Part shown: positions 12,701-24,896 of the stretch, one piece after another
Layout of the letters: each line of letters begins with the position of its first letter
Numbering within the stretch: position 1 is the first letter of the stretch
DNA from: Limonium bicolor
Taxonomy: Eukaryota > Streptophyta > Magnoliopsida > Caryophyllales > Plumbaginaceae
Length of the DNA: 64,000 bases
Assembly (NCBI GenBank): GCA_023374045.1
Contig: CM041779.1
Span: forward strand, 273,109,258-273,173,257
Direction of reading: 5' to 3'
Program-made: the position numbers and the translations under genes
The notes under the pieces: model-generated
The model's input: the letters and a program-made list of their open reading frames with translations, nothing else
Databases searched by the model: none
Told to the model about the DNA's origin: nothing

Positions 12701-12872
12701 CCAGTCCAACACTCCAGAACCAAACACATCGAATTCGGTTTCATTTCTTAAAGGCTGTGTCGAGAAAAAGTTAATTCAGCTTGACTTTGTTCCCACAATC
12801 AACTTGCAGATATCTTCACTAAACATCTGTGTACAGCGAGATTTGAAGCACTTCGATCCGCAATTGGATTGA
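9728..12872 (+). pseudogene. SIRE pol: protease, integrase, RT, RNase H, multiply broken
   Basis: Order read directly: aspartic protease at 9728-9950 (WYLDSGCSRHMTGD, with DSG as the active-site triad); integrase zinc region around 10130-10290 (CEACIKGKHTR); integrase core 10330-10840 (MDLVGLICTQSRSGKRYILV, then VDDYSRWTWVIF and LRTDQGTEF, then VEMARTMLIDSQLAPSYW after a frameshift); RT about 11420-12060 (GTRWVFRNKLDDAGQVFRNK, then MDVKTAF and an IYVDDI-type motif near 11950); RNase H 12430-12872 (STAEAEYVSTAACCSQLLWM). The frames change several times and stops occur within integrase (10556), RT and RNase H. Copia pol makes and integrates cDNA; this copy cannot. Confidence 0.85.
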
Positions 12873-13214
12873 TTCCGTCCACCTAGACGGTCACATCTCC
12901 TTACTCCTACCGCAATCGTCAGTAGGTATATCCTTATGTCTCACTGAGTCTGTCCTTGTTTGTGAATAAATATGTGACCTGTGTTATGCTTGAATGACTC
13001 TATGCATCTATCGCTACACGTACACGTCACCAATCCAAACCGTTCCGTAAAATCCTCGCCCTTGATCTCGCGCACCCAGTTTATCTCGCCTGACACACGC
13101 AACAGAAAACTTTGCATCTTCCGCCAACTCCATTTAGCCTTTATCTAACCTACATCACTCCCAAGTTTCTTTACACCACACTCTCTTCTCTCTCCACTCT
13201 TAAGCCTCCAAACA

Positions 13215-14842
13215 ATGGCGGGAATCAACTTCAACGGCGTCAATATCCCAGCTGACATTTTTCAAGATACACGTCGCCTCCAAGCCTACCTTCAGACTAT
13301 GACCACCCCTAACCCACCCACAGACACCACCATCACTCATTCGCCCACAAAAACCACCACCATTCCCTTACCCACAAAATCTACTACACCGCCGCATTCC
13401 ACCCACAAACCACCTCCCTGCAACCCACGCCTCCATCCGCTGCCAGGACTGAAATTCTTGAAACTAATGTTGAAGAGATAACCCCAATCCAGTCATCCAT
13501 CCCCTAACCAAACCCCCATCCCCACCACCACAAACCCTAACCCTGACGAACCTGCACAAAACCCTCAACCCAAAAAATCTCTAACACCCACCCCACAACA
13601 ATCCAATGAAATCTATAACACCAACACCTCTACCATCTTCTAAGCTTAAAACCGTAAAAGAAAAGCACCCCACCCCGAACCACAGCCAAACGCGTCCTAC
13701 GTTCATCTGTAAAGACCTAACCAGCCTCCTCTACTTCTGAGTGAGTTTCCCCGGTCAAAGAACTCCCCGCAAACAGTCATGACACCTCTACCAATGGCCA
13801 CTTCGACGAGAACCCAGAAGCCTCCCAAGCCGCAGAGACATAGTGCCAAGATAGACCCCTTCACACAACGCTACATGCTCTCTGATCCTGCTGCGGATCG
13901 AAACATTGTTAAGGGTAAGTTCTTGACTTTTCTTGGGCACTGTCTACAATCTCGGAGAGTTGGTCAAAATGGTAGAGATTCAGGGGTGGACACATTTTTT
14001 TCTGAAGTCTACGAGTGGTATCTGCCAAAGTCCCTTGACTTTTACCAAAACCTTGTCATTCGAAATGGTGTAACACAGCCCTTTGTAAACTCCACTCCCG
14101 TCTTATTTGATCTCGAAAAACTGTCTGAAGTTCTAGGAGTCCCTCATAAAGGTTTACGATTCTATGAAAAAGGCGTACTTCCTAACATTCTCAGAGCCCC
14201 ACAACAAAATCTACCATTTTTTTCTCTTCAAAAGAAAAGTGGGCTCCTCAATACCAAGAGGCGATCTTTCGATACTCCACCAACTTCTCCATATCCTTGT
14301 CATCAAAAACATTGTTCCATGAAAAGAGGTAATCAAATGGTCAACTGTCTGGATCAAACCATTATGTAATGCATTCTCAACCGTCATCCTCTCAACTTGG
14401 CCCACTTAATTCTACATCACTTGGCCCAGTCTATCGATACTCCCAAAGACTTCCTGGGTTACGTGTTCTGGCTTCCTCGGATCTTTAAGTTCTTTCAGGT
14501 ACCTCTGACGAATTCCATACCAGAGTCCATCGAGAAAGCAGACACTATCAACCTCCGATATTTGAACCGGCTAACTTCAGTCGACAAATCTAAGCTATTG
14601 CCACCACCATCAACTCCGACGACGGCTGGTCCTTCAACTTCCCAAGAGACAGTCCCTCAAGACACCCTCCTTCAACTTCTGGAGAAGGTCAAGCGACTTC
14701 TTACACAAGCGGCAGAGCTAACCCAGAGCAACTCTAGGATTCTGGAAAGACTCACTAGAATTGAGACGGTTGTGACGGTAATGCAGGGCAACCTTCTTGA
14801 TATTCGAGCGGCGATTAACCCCATCCCGACCCCTAGCCTGTT

Positions 14843-14913
<71 letters not shown>

Positions 14914-14993
14914 GTGTGTGTTTGTGTGTGTGTGTGTGTGGTGTGTGTGGTGTGTGTTGTGTGTGTGTGTGTGTGAGTGGTGTTAGAACTTAG
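13215..14993 (+). pseudogene. Extra (env-like) ORF of SIRE element, interrupted
   Basis: Lies after RNase H, where SIRE elements carry an additional ORF. An N-terminal piece at 13215-13481 starts MAGINFNGVNIPADIFQDTR and is followed by a Pro/Thr-rich tract. The segment at 13779-14369 has a fold-like region (VYEWYLPKSLDFYQN...PVLFDLEKLSEVLGVP) recalling the plant 'putative transposon protein' domain. From 14397 a coiled-coil-like helix follows (LLEKVKRLLTQAAELTQ...ILERLTRIETVV). In-frame TAA codons lie at 13479 and 14367, and the end runs into the GT repeat. I see no clear signal peptide or transmembrane segment, so 'env-like' describes position only. Confidence 0.6.
14843..14976 (+). repeat. 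GT dinucleotide microsatellite
   Basis: About 130 bp of nearly pure (GT)n with a few TT and GG interruptions. It lies just after the coiled-coil part of the extra ORF and extends it as alternating Val and Cys codons until a stop at 14991. Confidence 0.95.
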
Positions 14994-15079
14994 GTTGTTT
15001 TAAAGTTCTAAACACTGTTTTATGGTTTGTACATGAATATTGTGACTGACTCTTTGTGACTGATAGGGCTTCCCTCTGA

Positions 15080-15447
15080 TGAAACTAAAAGGGGGAAGCG
15101 GTGAATCCCGTCTGGTGTACGGGCAACTCTGTTGTGTTTTTTTGGATTGTTTTTGAATTCCTGCTGCTGGACTATATGGATAAGTGATTATCTACCTATG
15201 ATTATCTGCCTACTCGATTATGCTCATTAAATGCCTACTTACTATCTGCTATGCTATTATCTGCCTGGAGTCTCTCAACAATTAAGGGGGAACCACAATG
15301 GAGTCTTTGGACTTTGAAACTTTTTACGCTTCGATTAAGGGGGAACTTCGACAGGGTGGTTCCCCTAGTTCTTTGTGTTTCTATCTTTTTCAGGATTGAC
15401 TCAATCGGGATTCACGGTGGTTTGCTATCATTAGCAACAAGGGAAAC
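15080..15447 (+). promoter_or_regulatory. Repeated polypurine-tract motifs before the 3' LTR
   Basis: AAAGGGGGAAG near 15090, AAGGGGGAACC near 15284, AAGGGGGAAC near 15338 and AACAAGGGAAAC next to the LTR at 15447. The last is in position to prime plus-strand synthesis. Multiple copies of this motif are typical of SIRE elements. Confidence 0.7.
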
Positions 15448-16259
15448 TGTTGATACATAAAGTGTTGCAGAGATAGTCAATCACCTTGAAGGAGTCACTC
15501 TTCCTCGACAAAACACAAAGAATGAGTTTCGCGCCAAACTATAAAAGAATCTGCGCAACCGAAGAAGCACCACGGACTCTTTCATGCCGTTGTGAATATT
15601 AAGGAGCGATTCAGTCAACTCACCAACGCTCCAATGATCTCAATACCCCCCAGTCAAGTCCAGAGTTTGCGGCCCAAGTCTGGCACATGTTGCCTGAAGA
15701 TGTTTCCCCTAAGTTAGTTCCGACAATTTTGGAACTAACTCTTTCGAGCCGTTGCCAATAGAACTAGTATAAATAGACATGTAATAGTTAATTTAATTTC
15801 ACGTTTTTGAGAGAGAAACATTTCATATATTAGAGAGAGAGCTGCCATTGTAATTCAGAGAGAGAATTCATACCAAATTAGTTAGTGCATCTAGATAGAC
15901 TCTTTCTAGGAAGATCCTAGTTTTACTACACTTACCATTGAGATGATCAGAAAGTGTATTGAATGAGTGAGTGAAAACCACGAAGTAGATCTTTTCTACT
16001 GAGTGGGCATTGTAAGTTATTTTGTTTTGGCCAGAAAATAAAATAGCATATTTTGTGTATCTTGCTGAGTTCCACAAAGTCTTTCTACCTTTCGAGTGTT
16101 AACTCATTTAGCTTCACTAAGTCTTCCGCGTACTTAGTTCGATTGATTCGACTAAGTGCTTCTGCGTCTCAAGTGTTCTCACATACAAAGTCCAATTGAG
16201 TCAAACCATCTCATAGACTAACACCTTGAGTTGGTTCGAGTCAGCCTTCCAATCCTACA
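15448..16259 (+). repeat. 3' LTR of SIRE element
   Basis: 812 bp, TGTTGATACATAAAG to AATCCTACA, followed by the target duplication AAGCC. It retains the canonical TG...CA ends that the 5' copy has partly lost. Confidence 0.9.
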
Positions 16260-16354
16260 AAGCCTTTTTTTCTTTTCATTTTAAAAAAATTGGGCGTTAA
16301 TTATTAAGGAAATTATCTTATAATATGCTTTAATATTTCATTTTTCGGAATGAA
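16260..16354. other. TSD and AT-rich junction sequence
   Basis: AAGCC (16260-16264) pairs with 6771-6775. The AT-rich rest separates the SIRE from the RT end of the older copia; nothing else is recognised. Confidence 0.7.
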
Positions 16355-19138
16355 AATTCTCAAGGTCACCATGTAAGAAAGCATTATTAACATCCAATTG
16401 GTTAACAATCCACCATTTATGAATAGCCACAGTAAGAATAACACAAATCATGGTCAACTTAACAACTGGTGAGAAAGTCTCATGGTAATCTAGTCTGGGG
16501 TGTTGTGTAAACCTTTAGCCACCAAACGCGCCTTGTACCGCTCAAGTGTTCCATCAAACTTGAGATTAATCTTGTAAACCCATTTGCAATAGATACTTTT
16601 CTATCCCTTAGGAAAATCAACAACTTCCCAAGTATTTTTCGCCTCTAGGGCATTTAGTTCATCTTGCATAGCCTCTCGTCAATGTGCAGAAACAACTGCT
16701 AAGACTATGGCTCTTCTACTTTCATGAGTCTACCAAATATATCATTTTGAGCAGTCATAGAGAATGCACAAGTAACACCAGGTCTAGTAATTGCCAGGCT
16801 CTCAAAACCCTCTAGCAAGTTAACACACTGCCCGCTGTAACAGACACGCGCATCCAGAATATCCTGAAAATGAGAAGTGCAGACATAATCATCAAGATAC
16901 CCATGTAATGTCTCTCACGACTAGACCTTCTTGTACCATCTGCTGATTCCCCCATAGGAGATGACTCGTCTCCAACAGATGGCAAAATAGTGTCACTTGA
17001 ACCACCATCCATTTTGTGGAACGAAAACTTCCAATTGGTTCATCAGGCTCCCAATCATGAGTAATACCCTCATGAGTAACAAAAGTATCTGTTTGCAGAC
17101 CAGTATCACAACACTAGCTCTTGTAAAAGGATAAACAATAGTATGAAACTTCACATCCCTATATATGCCTACTTTCTAAGTACCAGGACTATATCACTTA
17201 TGCCCTTTCAATCTGGGATTCTCACTTAAGTATACACAAGCTTCATTGCTTGGACACAACATTTCACCTTTGTCACTAACAAGAGTTCGATAGCACAAGC
17301 AACCAAAAGGTTTTTTTAACATTGTCATAACAATGCTTAATATTATACATACTCTTAAAAGGAGTTCACCCTTGCAAGACCTTTTGTAGGCAGCTGGTTA
17401 ATCAAATAAGTCGCACACAAAATGAATTTTCCCCAAAATGTAACCGGAACCTGTGACGGAAAGAACAAAACCCTTGTTGTCTCCAAAAAATACTTGTGCT
17501 TACGATTGACAACTGCATTTCGATGTGGAGTGTATGCACAAGTAGTCTTATGTATGATTCCTTCTTGTGCGAAAAAGTCTTTACCTTCATTTGAACAACC
17601 CAATCCTTTTGCATTATTCGTCCGTATCATTTTAACCTTCATCTCAAATTGTCGTTCAACCATTGTAAGAAAGCATGTAATTGCCTCCTAAGCGTCACCC
17701 TTGTGTTTCAAAAGTTGAACCCATGTTATTCTACTATAATCATCCACAAAACAAACAAAATATCGATATCCATTATAAATCGGAGTACTGAAAGGACCCC
17801 ATACATCAACATGTAGCAATTCTAAAAAGTTCAGGGTCTTGACTCATGAATGTCTAAAAGGCAAATGCTGAGCATGACACTTGTAACAAATATCACAAAA
17901 AATATCATTTGGCACATCATTAGACTTTATTAAACCCATCATTACAAGTTTTTGATATGGAACATGCCCTAACTTAATATGAAGCTCTTCAGCCTTTGCA
18001 CTGATTTTGCAAGCTAATCTCAGGCTTTGTCCTGTCTCTTTAGCCTGTAATTGTTGTCTCAATACTGTACACTGAGACCAACAACCTGATCTCTCCTTTT
18101 CAATGATATACATACCATCCTGATTGGCGCCAATCTCCTCACTTTTTTTGTAATAAGGTGAGCAAAAAAATTTTCAACATCAAACAATAATGGGTGTCAA
18201 AATTGTTTAATCATCCTCCGAACATATATCAAATTGAACATGAAACCAAGAACAAAAAACTTCCTTGAGCCAAAATTTATTGCCCAATTTGACATCCCTA
18301 CTGTAGTAACCTATTGTGGCCTACCATCTGGTAAAACCATCATTCTCAGATATGATAAAGTTTTAGTATTCTTGAAAAAATATCTACCTCCTGACATGTG
18401 ATCGGTTGCTCCTGTATCGAATATCCACTACCCCGACAGAGATTACGAGGCTGCAGATTTTTACTGAGTAAACACAAACGATTGAAAAACAAATCTTGTG
18501 TCTCACCTGAAAATTAAGTATGACTCGTCGACCTACTTTGATGTGTGATTAGCAGCCTGAATAATATTTGCAATCTTATTCAAATGTTCTTGAGTTAGGT
18601 CATTGAGAGGATTAACAACACCAATCACAATACTCTTAGATTCAGCCGGAATGGACTTTTCTCTCTCCGACCCTGCCAATCCTTTCATTGTTCTTCTCTA
18701 TATCGTATCACGACCATGAAGATCATAACAGTCATCAACTTTATGCCTTGCTTTCTTGCACTGAGTACACCGAAAGTGCTGGAAACTTTTTTTCAGCAAC
18801 ATGTCCAGCCTTCTTACAAAGTGTACAAACCTTATTCTTTTTATCTCTGCCAGATGTTGCACCACCGACCCCCTTAAATGAACCTATGTTGTTAGCAATA
18901 TTAGCACTATAAACAATAATGCTTGAGTATTACCTTATTCCTCCTCTCTCTCATCCTCCTCTTGAACAACCAAAGTGAAAGCTCGTTCAAAAGGCGGTTC
19001 TTCCATTGCTAGCATTTGCCCTCTTATATGAATAAATCTTTTGATCAGCCCCAACAAAAAATGAACAAGATAATCAAGATCCAACCTTTTTCGCTCATCT
19101 TCCTTCCACCGTAACACATTTGGATACTGGATAAGCCA
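16355..19138 (-). pseudogene. Ty1/copia pol fragment: knuckle, protease, integrase, RT (part)
   Basis: Read from high to low coordinates: an intact CCHC knuckle near 18735-18780 (CTQCKKARHKVDDC); protease near 18398-18433 (WIFDTGATDHM); pre-integrase zinc region 17844-18000 (ELHIKLGHVPYQKLV...CDICYKC); integrase core 17355-17663 (IRTNNAKG, RTDNGKG-type motif degraded, HRNAVVNRKHK); RT 16355-16640 ([44 protein letters not shown]). RT ends abruptly just after its first catalytic aspartate region; the YVDD and RNase H parts are absent. Stops and shifts are frequent. Gag continues across the solo LTR at 30450-30920, so the two pieces were one element before that insertion. Confidence 0.85.
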
Positions 19139-20610
19139 GATTCCGTAACACCCCATCTCTAACAGTCGTGTTCATCGCATAAACCATCTAACATATATAA
19201 CAAAGTCGCAGCGGAATTCTTTACATTACCCAGCACCTTGCTACGGTCTGACATACAAAATACACCGAACTTAAATATTTACATCTATTTTTCCAAAAGT
19301 ACCATCCGAGTTCAAGTATCTCAAGTCTAACAAGTTTCCACAATCTTAAATACCAACAGATGGGTGTACATGCACAACCCGTTCTCAAAATAAATCCCCT
19401 CCTAAGTCTACCCACTCCTACTCTCGAGGTGGGTCTTCTGATGCCTCTTTCCTGCAAAATAAATATGGATGCCCCGAGGGGCTCAGCACCTTCGCTGGTA
19501 CGATTCTCTTAATAGCCCCCAAGCTAACGGGGCTACGATGACTACTTGTCGATAATCATGCGGTTAATTGATAACACAACATAAATAAGAAGTGCAATAA
19601 ACACCACACCACACCACATATGAACAATTATAGTTCACAATGGACGGCTTAAATGCATTCCTTAAGTAAGTGAGTTAGATTTTTAACTCCTCAAACCAAT
19701 ACTTCTCTTATTCTCATATCCACTCTTATCTCAATGTACCAACCTTTCTTTAATTAGAATTGGTTGTTTCTTATCTCAATGTTTATTTTTGTAGGGTCAA
19801 AAGTAACCCTAGCCAATGAGCTATTAACTCCATTGGTTAAATAAACAACTTATCTTAAATTTAGGATTTAGGTGATCCCACCGCACCATCTTAATCTGGC
19901 CTCCCACCTTGAACTGTAATCCAAGGTGGTCGAGTCTATATGTCGACTCTAGGCGACAAGTCAAAGACGAGTCTCAAACGGAAGTCGGATCTGATTCAGA
20001 TACCGACCCTCTTTCCTTAACATGCATGACCGGAGTCAGTCTCGGATTCCTCACCCCCCCAAGTTCCAGTTAGTGAAAGTCTCAAAGACGAAGGTGTTAG
20101 TTAAACCTTTTTCGGGTATTAACCAACCAAAAAAGAAAGGGTGTTCTTAACTGATACCATAGTTACTAAACATTGTTAGTAAAATAATCTCAAAGTCAAG
20201 TGTGTTAGTTTTAATCACAAACACACAACACATACAATAAACCAGTTGCATGCTTTATCTTGTTTAGTCGGAACACATAAACAAATAGCACAAAAGCCGA
20301 GGGACACCTCGTTAGCAAGCAGGCTACAAGAAAAACCATACCGTTCACCGTCGGTTGTTCGGTTGTCTAATCTCCTTCCAAGTCCAAATTCTCAAATTCT
20401 ATAATATTCATCCAATCGGGTTGTTAATTACCTTTAATTAACTTAGCATACTTAGCCACTAATGATTCCCGGTTAATAACCACTAAGTCATTGTTGTTTA
20501 GTCTTAATCACATAAGTGAATCATTTCTCATTATATCTTATACTTGTCCACCCTTCTAATAACCATAAAATGTCACCAATCATTGCTTAACCACATTGTA
20601 ATAACCTTAC

Positions 20611-22056
20611 TGATAAGTGCGAAACATATAGACTTTTAGGGTTTAACTACCTTATTATTTGCAACACTTAAAGTAATGTTTCCCACTTACTATATGTTTT
20701 TTCCTAGATTTATGTTTTGATATGAACTGATACATTTTATGTATAAAATGCAGCAAAAGGTCTTGGAATCACATAGTACACTTCACAAGCTTCGCAACGC
20801 AACAAACGGGGATCAAATCGGAGCTGAAACGAATATTTTAGAGGCAATTGAATTCTCGTCCGGACCAGTGTCTGGATGAGCTGGTCTAGACGCTACACGT
20901 GGAACGCGCTCCGCATACCGTCGACATGTCCGAACCAAGCTGGTCCGGACACGTCAAAAATGAGCACGTACAGGGGCATGTCGACAAAGTGTGAATTGAT
21001 AAATTATATTTTATCAATTCACACCGACACCCCTCTCTTTTTACCCCATTTTCACTATAAATAAACCTATTACCCTCCATTAATCCATATCTCATTCCAC
21101 CCCCAAACTAATGCCATTTTTCCTCCACAAAATCATCATTTTCTCTCCAAAAATCATACATCTCATCTACAAAATATCCACATAAAATCCACACATCACC
21201 TCATCCCATAAAACATTCCATTTCCATACCGTTGTTCTGTCCAACCTCTGCCCAAATATTAGCAGTCATAAAGGAGCTGAATTAATTATCTTTCCCAGAT
21301 GATTTCTTTTACTTCTTATTCTGTCTTTTTAATTATGTTGAGCTAAGAGGATTTACTCCGGGTGAAGGTGTAATTATAGTTTGTATAATTATGTAATCTA
21401 TATTTTTACCGGTTAAATTAAATACAGTTTGTTACGATTAAAGTTTATCTCTCGCCTTTTTAATAAATTTCATGAATTTATTAAAATGCTTTACAAAGTC
21501 TATTTTGATCAGAGCAGTGATACATAGACAGGTATATTAATCGATAAATCTGTGGAAAACTTATTTTGATAAAATAAGTTAGTAATTTCAGATGCAAAAT
21601 ATAATTCCTCGCACTTACTCTATTTACATGTGTTTTGCTCAAATCTAGATTAGGTCGAGCATTTTCTGGTAAACGAGTCTTTCAAGTCTAGGATTTAGTC
21701 TTTAAGATAATAACAGGAATTTTTGCCAAACTATTATAATTAACCGGTAGAGATAGCATAATTAATCAGATTATATAAACCTGAACCCGGAGTCCCGTTT
21801 AATTTTTCTTCCACTCAGTTAATTTTATCTGTTGTTTTACTTTACAAAAACAAGTCAATTATCCCCCCTTTTTGTGACAAGCTTAGGTACTATATTATTT
21901 TGCTATAAGTCCCACGGTTTGACCCCGGCCACTTCTGTCTTACTATACTACTGCGACCAGGTTTTGTTTGCAGCCCGATGGATATTTGAGTTATTAATTT
22001 CTTTCTCAATTGTTTAAAATACACCAGTTCCAACCACTCTCATTTTCTTGTCTGCA
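20611..22056 (+). repeat. 5' LTR of Athila-type element
   Basis: 1446 bp, TGATAAGTGCGAAACA to TTGTCTGCA. It contains the palindrome-rich TCCGGACC segment at 20861-20960 and a TATAAATA box at 21056. Confidence 0.9.
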
Positions 22057-22059
22057 AAA

Positions 22060-22077
22060 TGGCGCCGTTGTCGGGGA
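22060..22077 (+). other. Primer-binding site, Asp tRNA
   Basis: TGGCGCCGTTGTCGGGGA three bases after the 5' LTR; the standard Athila-lineage PBS with one change (T for C). Confidence 0.9.
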
Positions 22078-22745
22078 CTTGATTTATTTTAGTCCCTAAG
22101 CCCCGGATAATTCACCTGTTATATTATAATATTCTGTTTTCTTTATTCTGTTAATATTTTGTTTATACTATTTAGTTTGTTGTTTATTTTATTTCTATTA
22201 ATTTCTGTCATTTAATTATTCCAGCAATTTAAATATCGCATTAATTACAGTTATTTATTTTCCAGTCATTTACTTTACTGTCATTTATTTACCAAGTCAT
22301 TTAAATTTCCTGTCATTTACTTTCCAGTTATTTAAATTTTCATTGTCCTTTAATTTTCAGTAATTTAATTTCTGTCATTTAATTTCAGTAATTTAATTTC
22401 TGTCATTTAATTTCTGTAATTTAAATTCTGTCATTTAAATTCCCTTGTCATTTAAATTCCAGTACTTTATTTAATTGCCATTTAAATTCCAGTTCTTTAT
22501 TTTCTGTCATTTAAATTCTGCCCTTTTTCTTTATTTTAATTTTATTATTTACTTACACTGCGTTTATTTTTATTTCTTTTATGTTTATTTATTTTCGGTT
22601 TATTTACTCTTGTTAAAAAAAATAGTTCTTTATTTTATTCTATTGAATTGTTTCTTTTTAGCTGTTTAAATTCCCCCTCCATATTTCTTCCTATTTCTAT
22701 TTATTTTATCACATCACAAGTTTCTTTTTCTGTTTTGAGTGGTGA

Positions 22746-24896
22746 ATGCCTATTACCAGGTCACACAGCCTTTTGGTCAGTATTAACAATCATACGGTTG
22801 GCTACATCCCTGAGATCGAGAGAACCTTTCTGCGCACTTTAAGGCAGAAACGATCTCAACAAAACATAACCACCACGGTGATAGAATCAAACCAGGAAGC
22901 AGCCATGACTTCTCTACCAGCTACAGTTTGTAACATCAACAGGCCGTCTAACCAAGGACAACAGTCCGCCATCATCCTTCCCCACCTTACCCCATCCGAA
23001 TACGATGAGTGGCAAAAGCTGAAGCCATATCATCAGATCCGATGTGTAAAGGAGATAGGCATGTTCGATGGCTCTAGTCCTGACGAAGCACTGTTGCATG
23101 TCACCAAGTTTCTGCAGCATGCCAACAGTCTAACAGTGACCAACGCAGTACTTCAGTACGCAAGACTATCCTTGTTCCCTCACAGCCTGACAGGAAATGC
23201 GAGTAAATGGTACCACAGCCTTACACCAAGTACCATTGGTACTTGGGATGAAATGGCCACCAAGTTCTACGACAAGTTCCTGCCCCCGAGCCGAACGTTA
23301 GAGATGATTGCTGAGATCTACAATTTCAAACAGCTAGGGTTAGAAAACATCTGTGAAACTTGGGACCGTTTCAAAGGACTGCTGCTGACGTGTCCTCACC
23401 ATGGTCTCACAAAGGAACAATTATCTCAATTGTTCTACAAAGGCTTAATCAATCAAAGCAAAACAATGGTACTATCTTTCTTAGGTGCCAACATTTTGAA
23501 AAAGCCAGGGGAACAGTTTCTGAATGGGATAGAGTCCCTCTGTGAAGAGATCAGAGACTGGGCCACAGGTGGATCAAGAGGAGGCACACCAGGCTTATAC
23601 CACGTAGGAGAAAGTGACAATAAGTTCGACCAGCTGATGAGAAGCCATGAGCAACTCATGGAGAGCAATGCGCAGCAGGCGACGAAGGTAAGCACGCTGC
23701 AGAAAGTAGTTGAGCAGATGGCCATGAACTCCTACCCCCAACAAGCAAAGTCGATGATTTCCCGATCATCAACAACCCCTCCAGGCTATGCTCCTCTATC
23801 CCTATCATCTCCTGATGTTTCTTGTACGCAATGTGGTGGGCCACACGATTATGAAAAATGCCCCCAATTACAAGAATTAAAAGCAGCAGAGGAAGCAAAC
23901 TTTGTTGGCAACAATTTAGGGTACAGACAACCATGGCAGCACAACATGCACCCCAATTTTCAAGGAGGCCAAAGGCAGTATCAGTAACCGCCTTATGGCA
24001 ATGATGCTTCTTCAAGCCGACCGACTCAACAACCTTCAAATCCCGACTCTGGAATGTCCCAAATGCAGGAGATGTTTAAAGCAATGATGAGTAAGACCCG
24101 AGACACGTAAGATGAAGTCACAGCCCTTTGTAATGACCAAAAAGCCTTGCAGTCCCAAATTCAACAACTTCTCATCCAACAAAGACCTCATGGCCAACTC
24201 CCCTCACAAACCAATCCAAATCCACGAGAGTATGCAAATGCAATTTATGTAGTGGACCAGCCCATACCACTAGCTCAAAGGGAGCAACAACCCGAGAGTG
24301 AAATGGTCCAAGAAGTGGAACAGCGGGCTGAGGAAGAATACCTCGACATGAACCAACTGAAGCTCTATGCCAAATTAGTTGAGATAAATGAAATGATGAA
24401 AGGTTCACTAAACCTTGCATCGCAGCAACCGGAGAGCGAAATGGTTCATATAGTGCACAACTTTACTGAGGATTTGAGTTACTCTCTATCACCACCCCCA
24501 TTCGAACCTGAGCAAACGACATCAAACCTTCTGCTTGAGCTTGAAGACAAGCCATCAGAGGACAGCTTCTACCTCAACTTCATGGAGTCCCCTCCCTCTA
24601 AAGTCAATTACCATTATTTTCCCTCATTGTCTGTGCTATACCCAGAAAATGAGGATAATTACATCCTCAAAAATGAAGAGGAGGAAATGCTCGCTCCCAC
24701 CAGAACATCTAAACAAAACGCCACTATCACATTCGAAGATTCAATTTTCTCTGAAGATGATATCGATCAGCGTTCTTTCTATGAGCCTCACCTACAGAAG
24801 GAGGATGTCTTCATCCTCCAATTTGAGGGAGAGCAACAGTCAGCACCTGGTCTTCTGTTTGAGACCCGTTACCAAGAATATCTCCTAAAAAACTAG
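22746..24896 (+). pseudogene. Athila-type gag with two in-frame stops
   Basis: A single 717-codon frame, interrupted by TAA at 23985 and TAA at 24108; without these it would be continuous to 24896. The first 413 residues hold the retrotransposon gag domain (LTGNASKWYHSLTPSTIGTW, then KFYDKFLPPSRT and LLLTCPHHGLTKEQLSQLFY, roughly residues 145-240) and a CX2CX4HX4C-like knuckle, CTQCGGPHDYEKC, near residue 360. The second half is acidic and low in conservation. Gag would form the particle and bind RNA. The start at 22746 is the first ATG of the frame and yields a plausible N-terminus, but it could be a little further in. Substitution of Gln or similar codons to TAA is the simplest cause of the stops. 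Confidence 0.85.

Larger units (their letters stand above)
6776..16259 (+). mobile_element. Complete but degenerate SIRE (Maximus) Ty1/copia retrotransposon
   Basis: The 9484-bp element is bounded by AAGCC duplications (6771-6775 and 16260-16264) and 812-bp LTRs. Order: 5' LTR, Met-tRNA PBS, gag, protease, integrase, reverse transcriptase, RNase H, an extra env-like ORF, a GT microsatellite, several polypurine motifs, 3' LTR. Integrase before RT defines copia. The extra ORF after RNase H and repeated AAGGGGGAA motifs before the 3' LTR are hallmarks of the SIRE lineage. Many frameshifts and stops in gag and pol make it non-functional. The LTRs differ at roughly 25-30 positions by eye (about 3%), so insertion is old but not ancient. 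It lies near the broken end of an older minus-strand copia (16355-19138). Confidence 0.9.
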
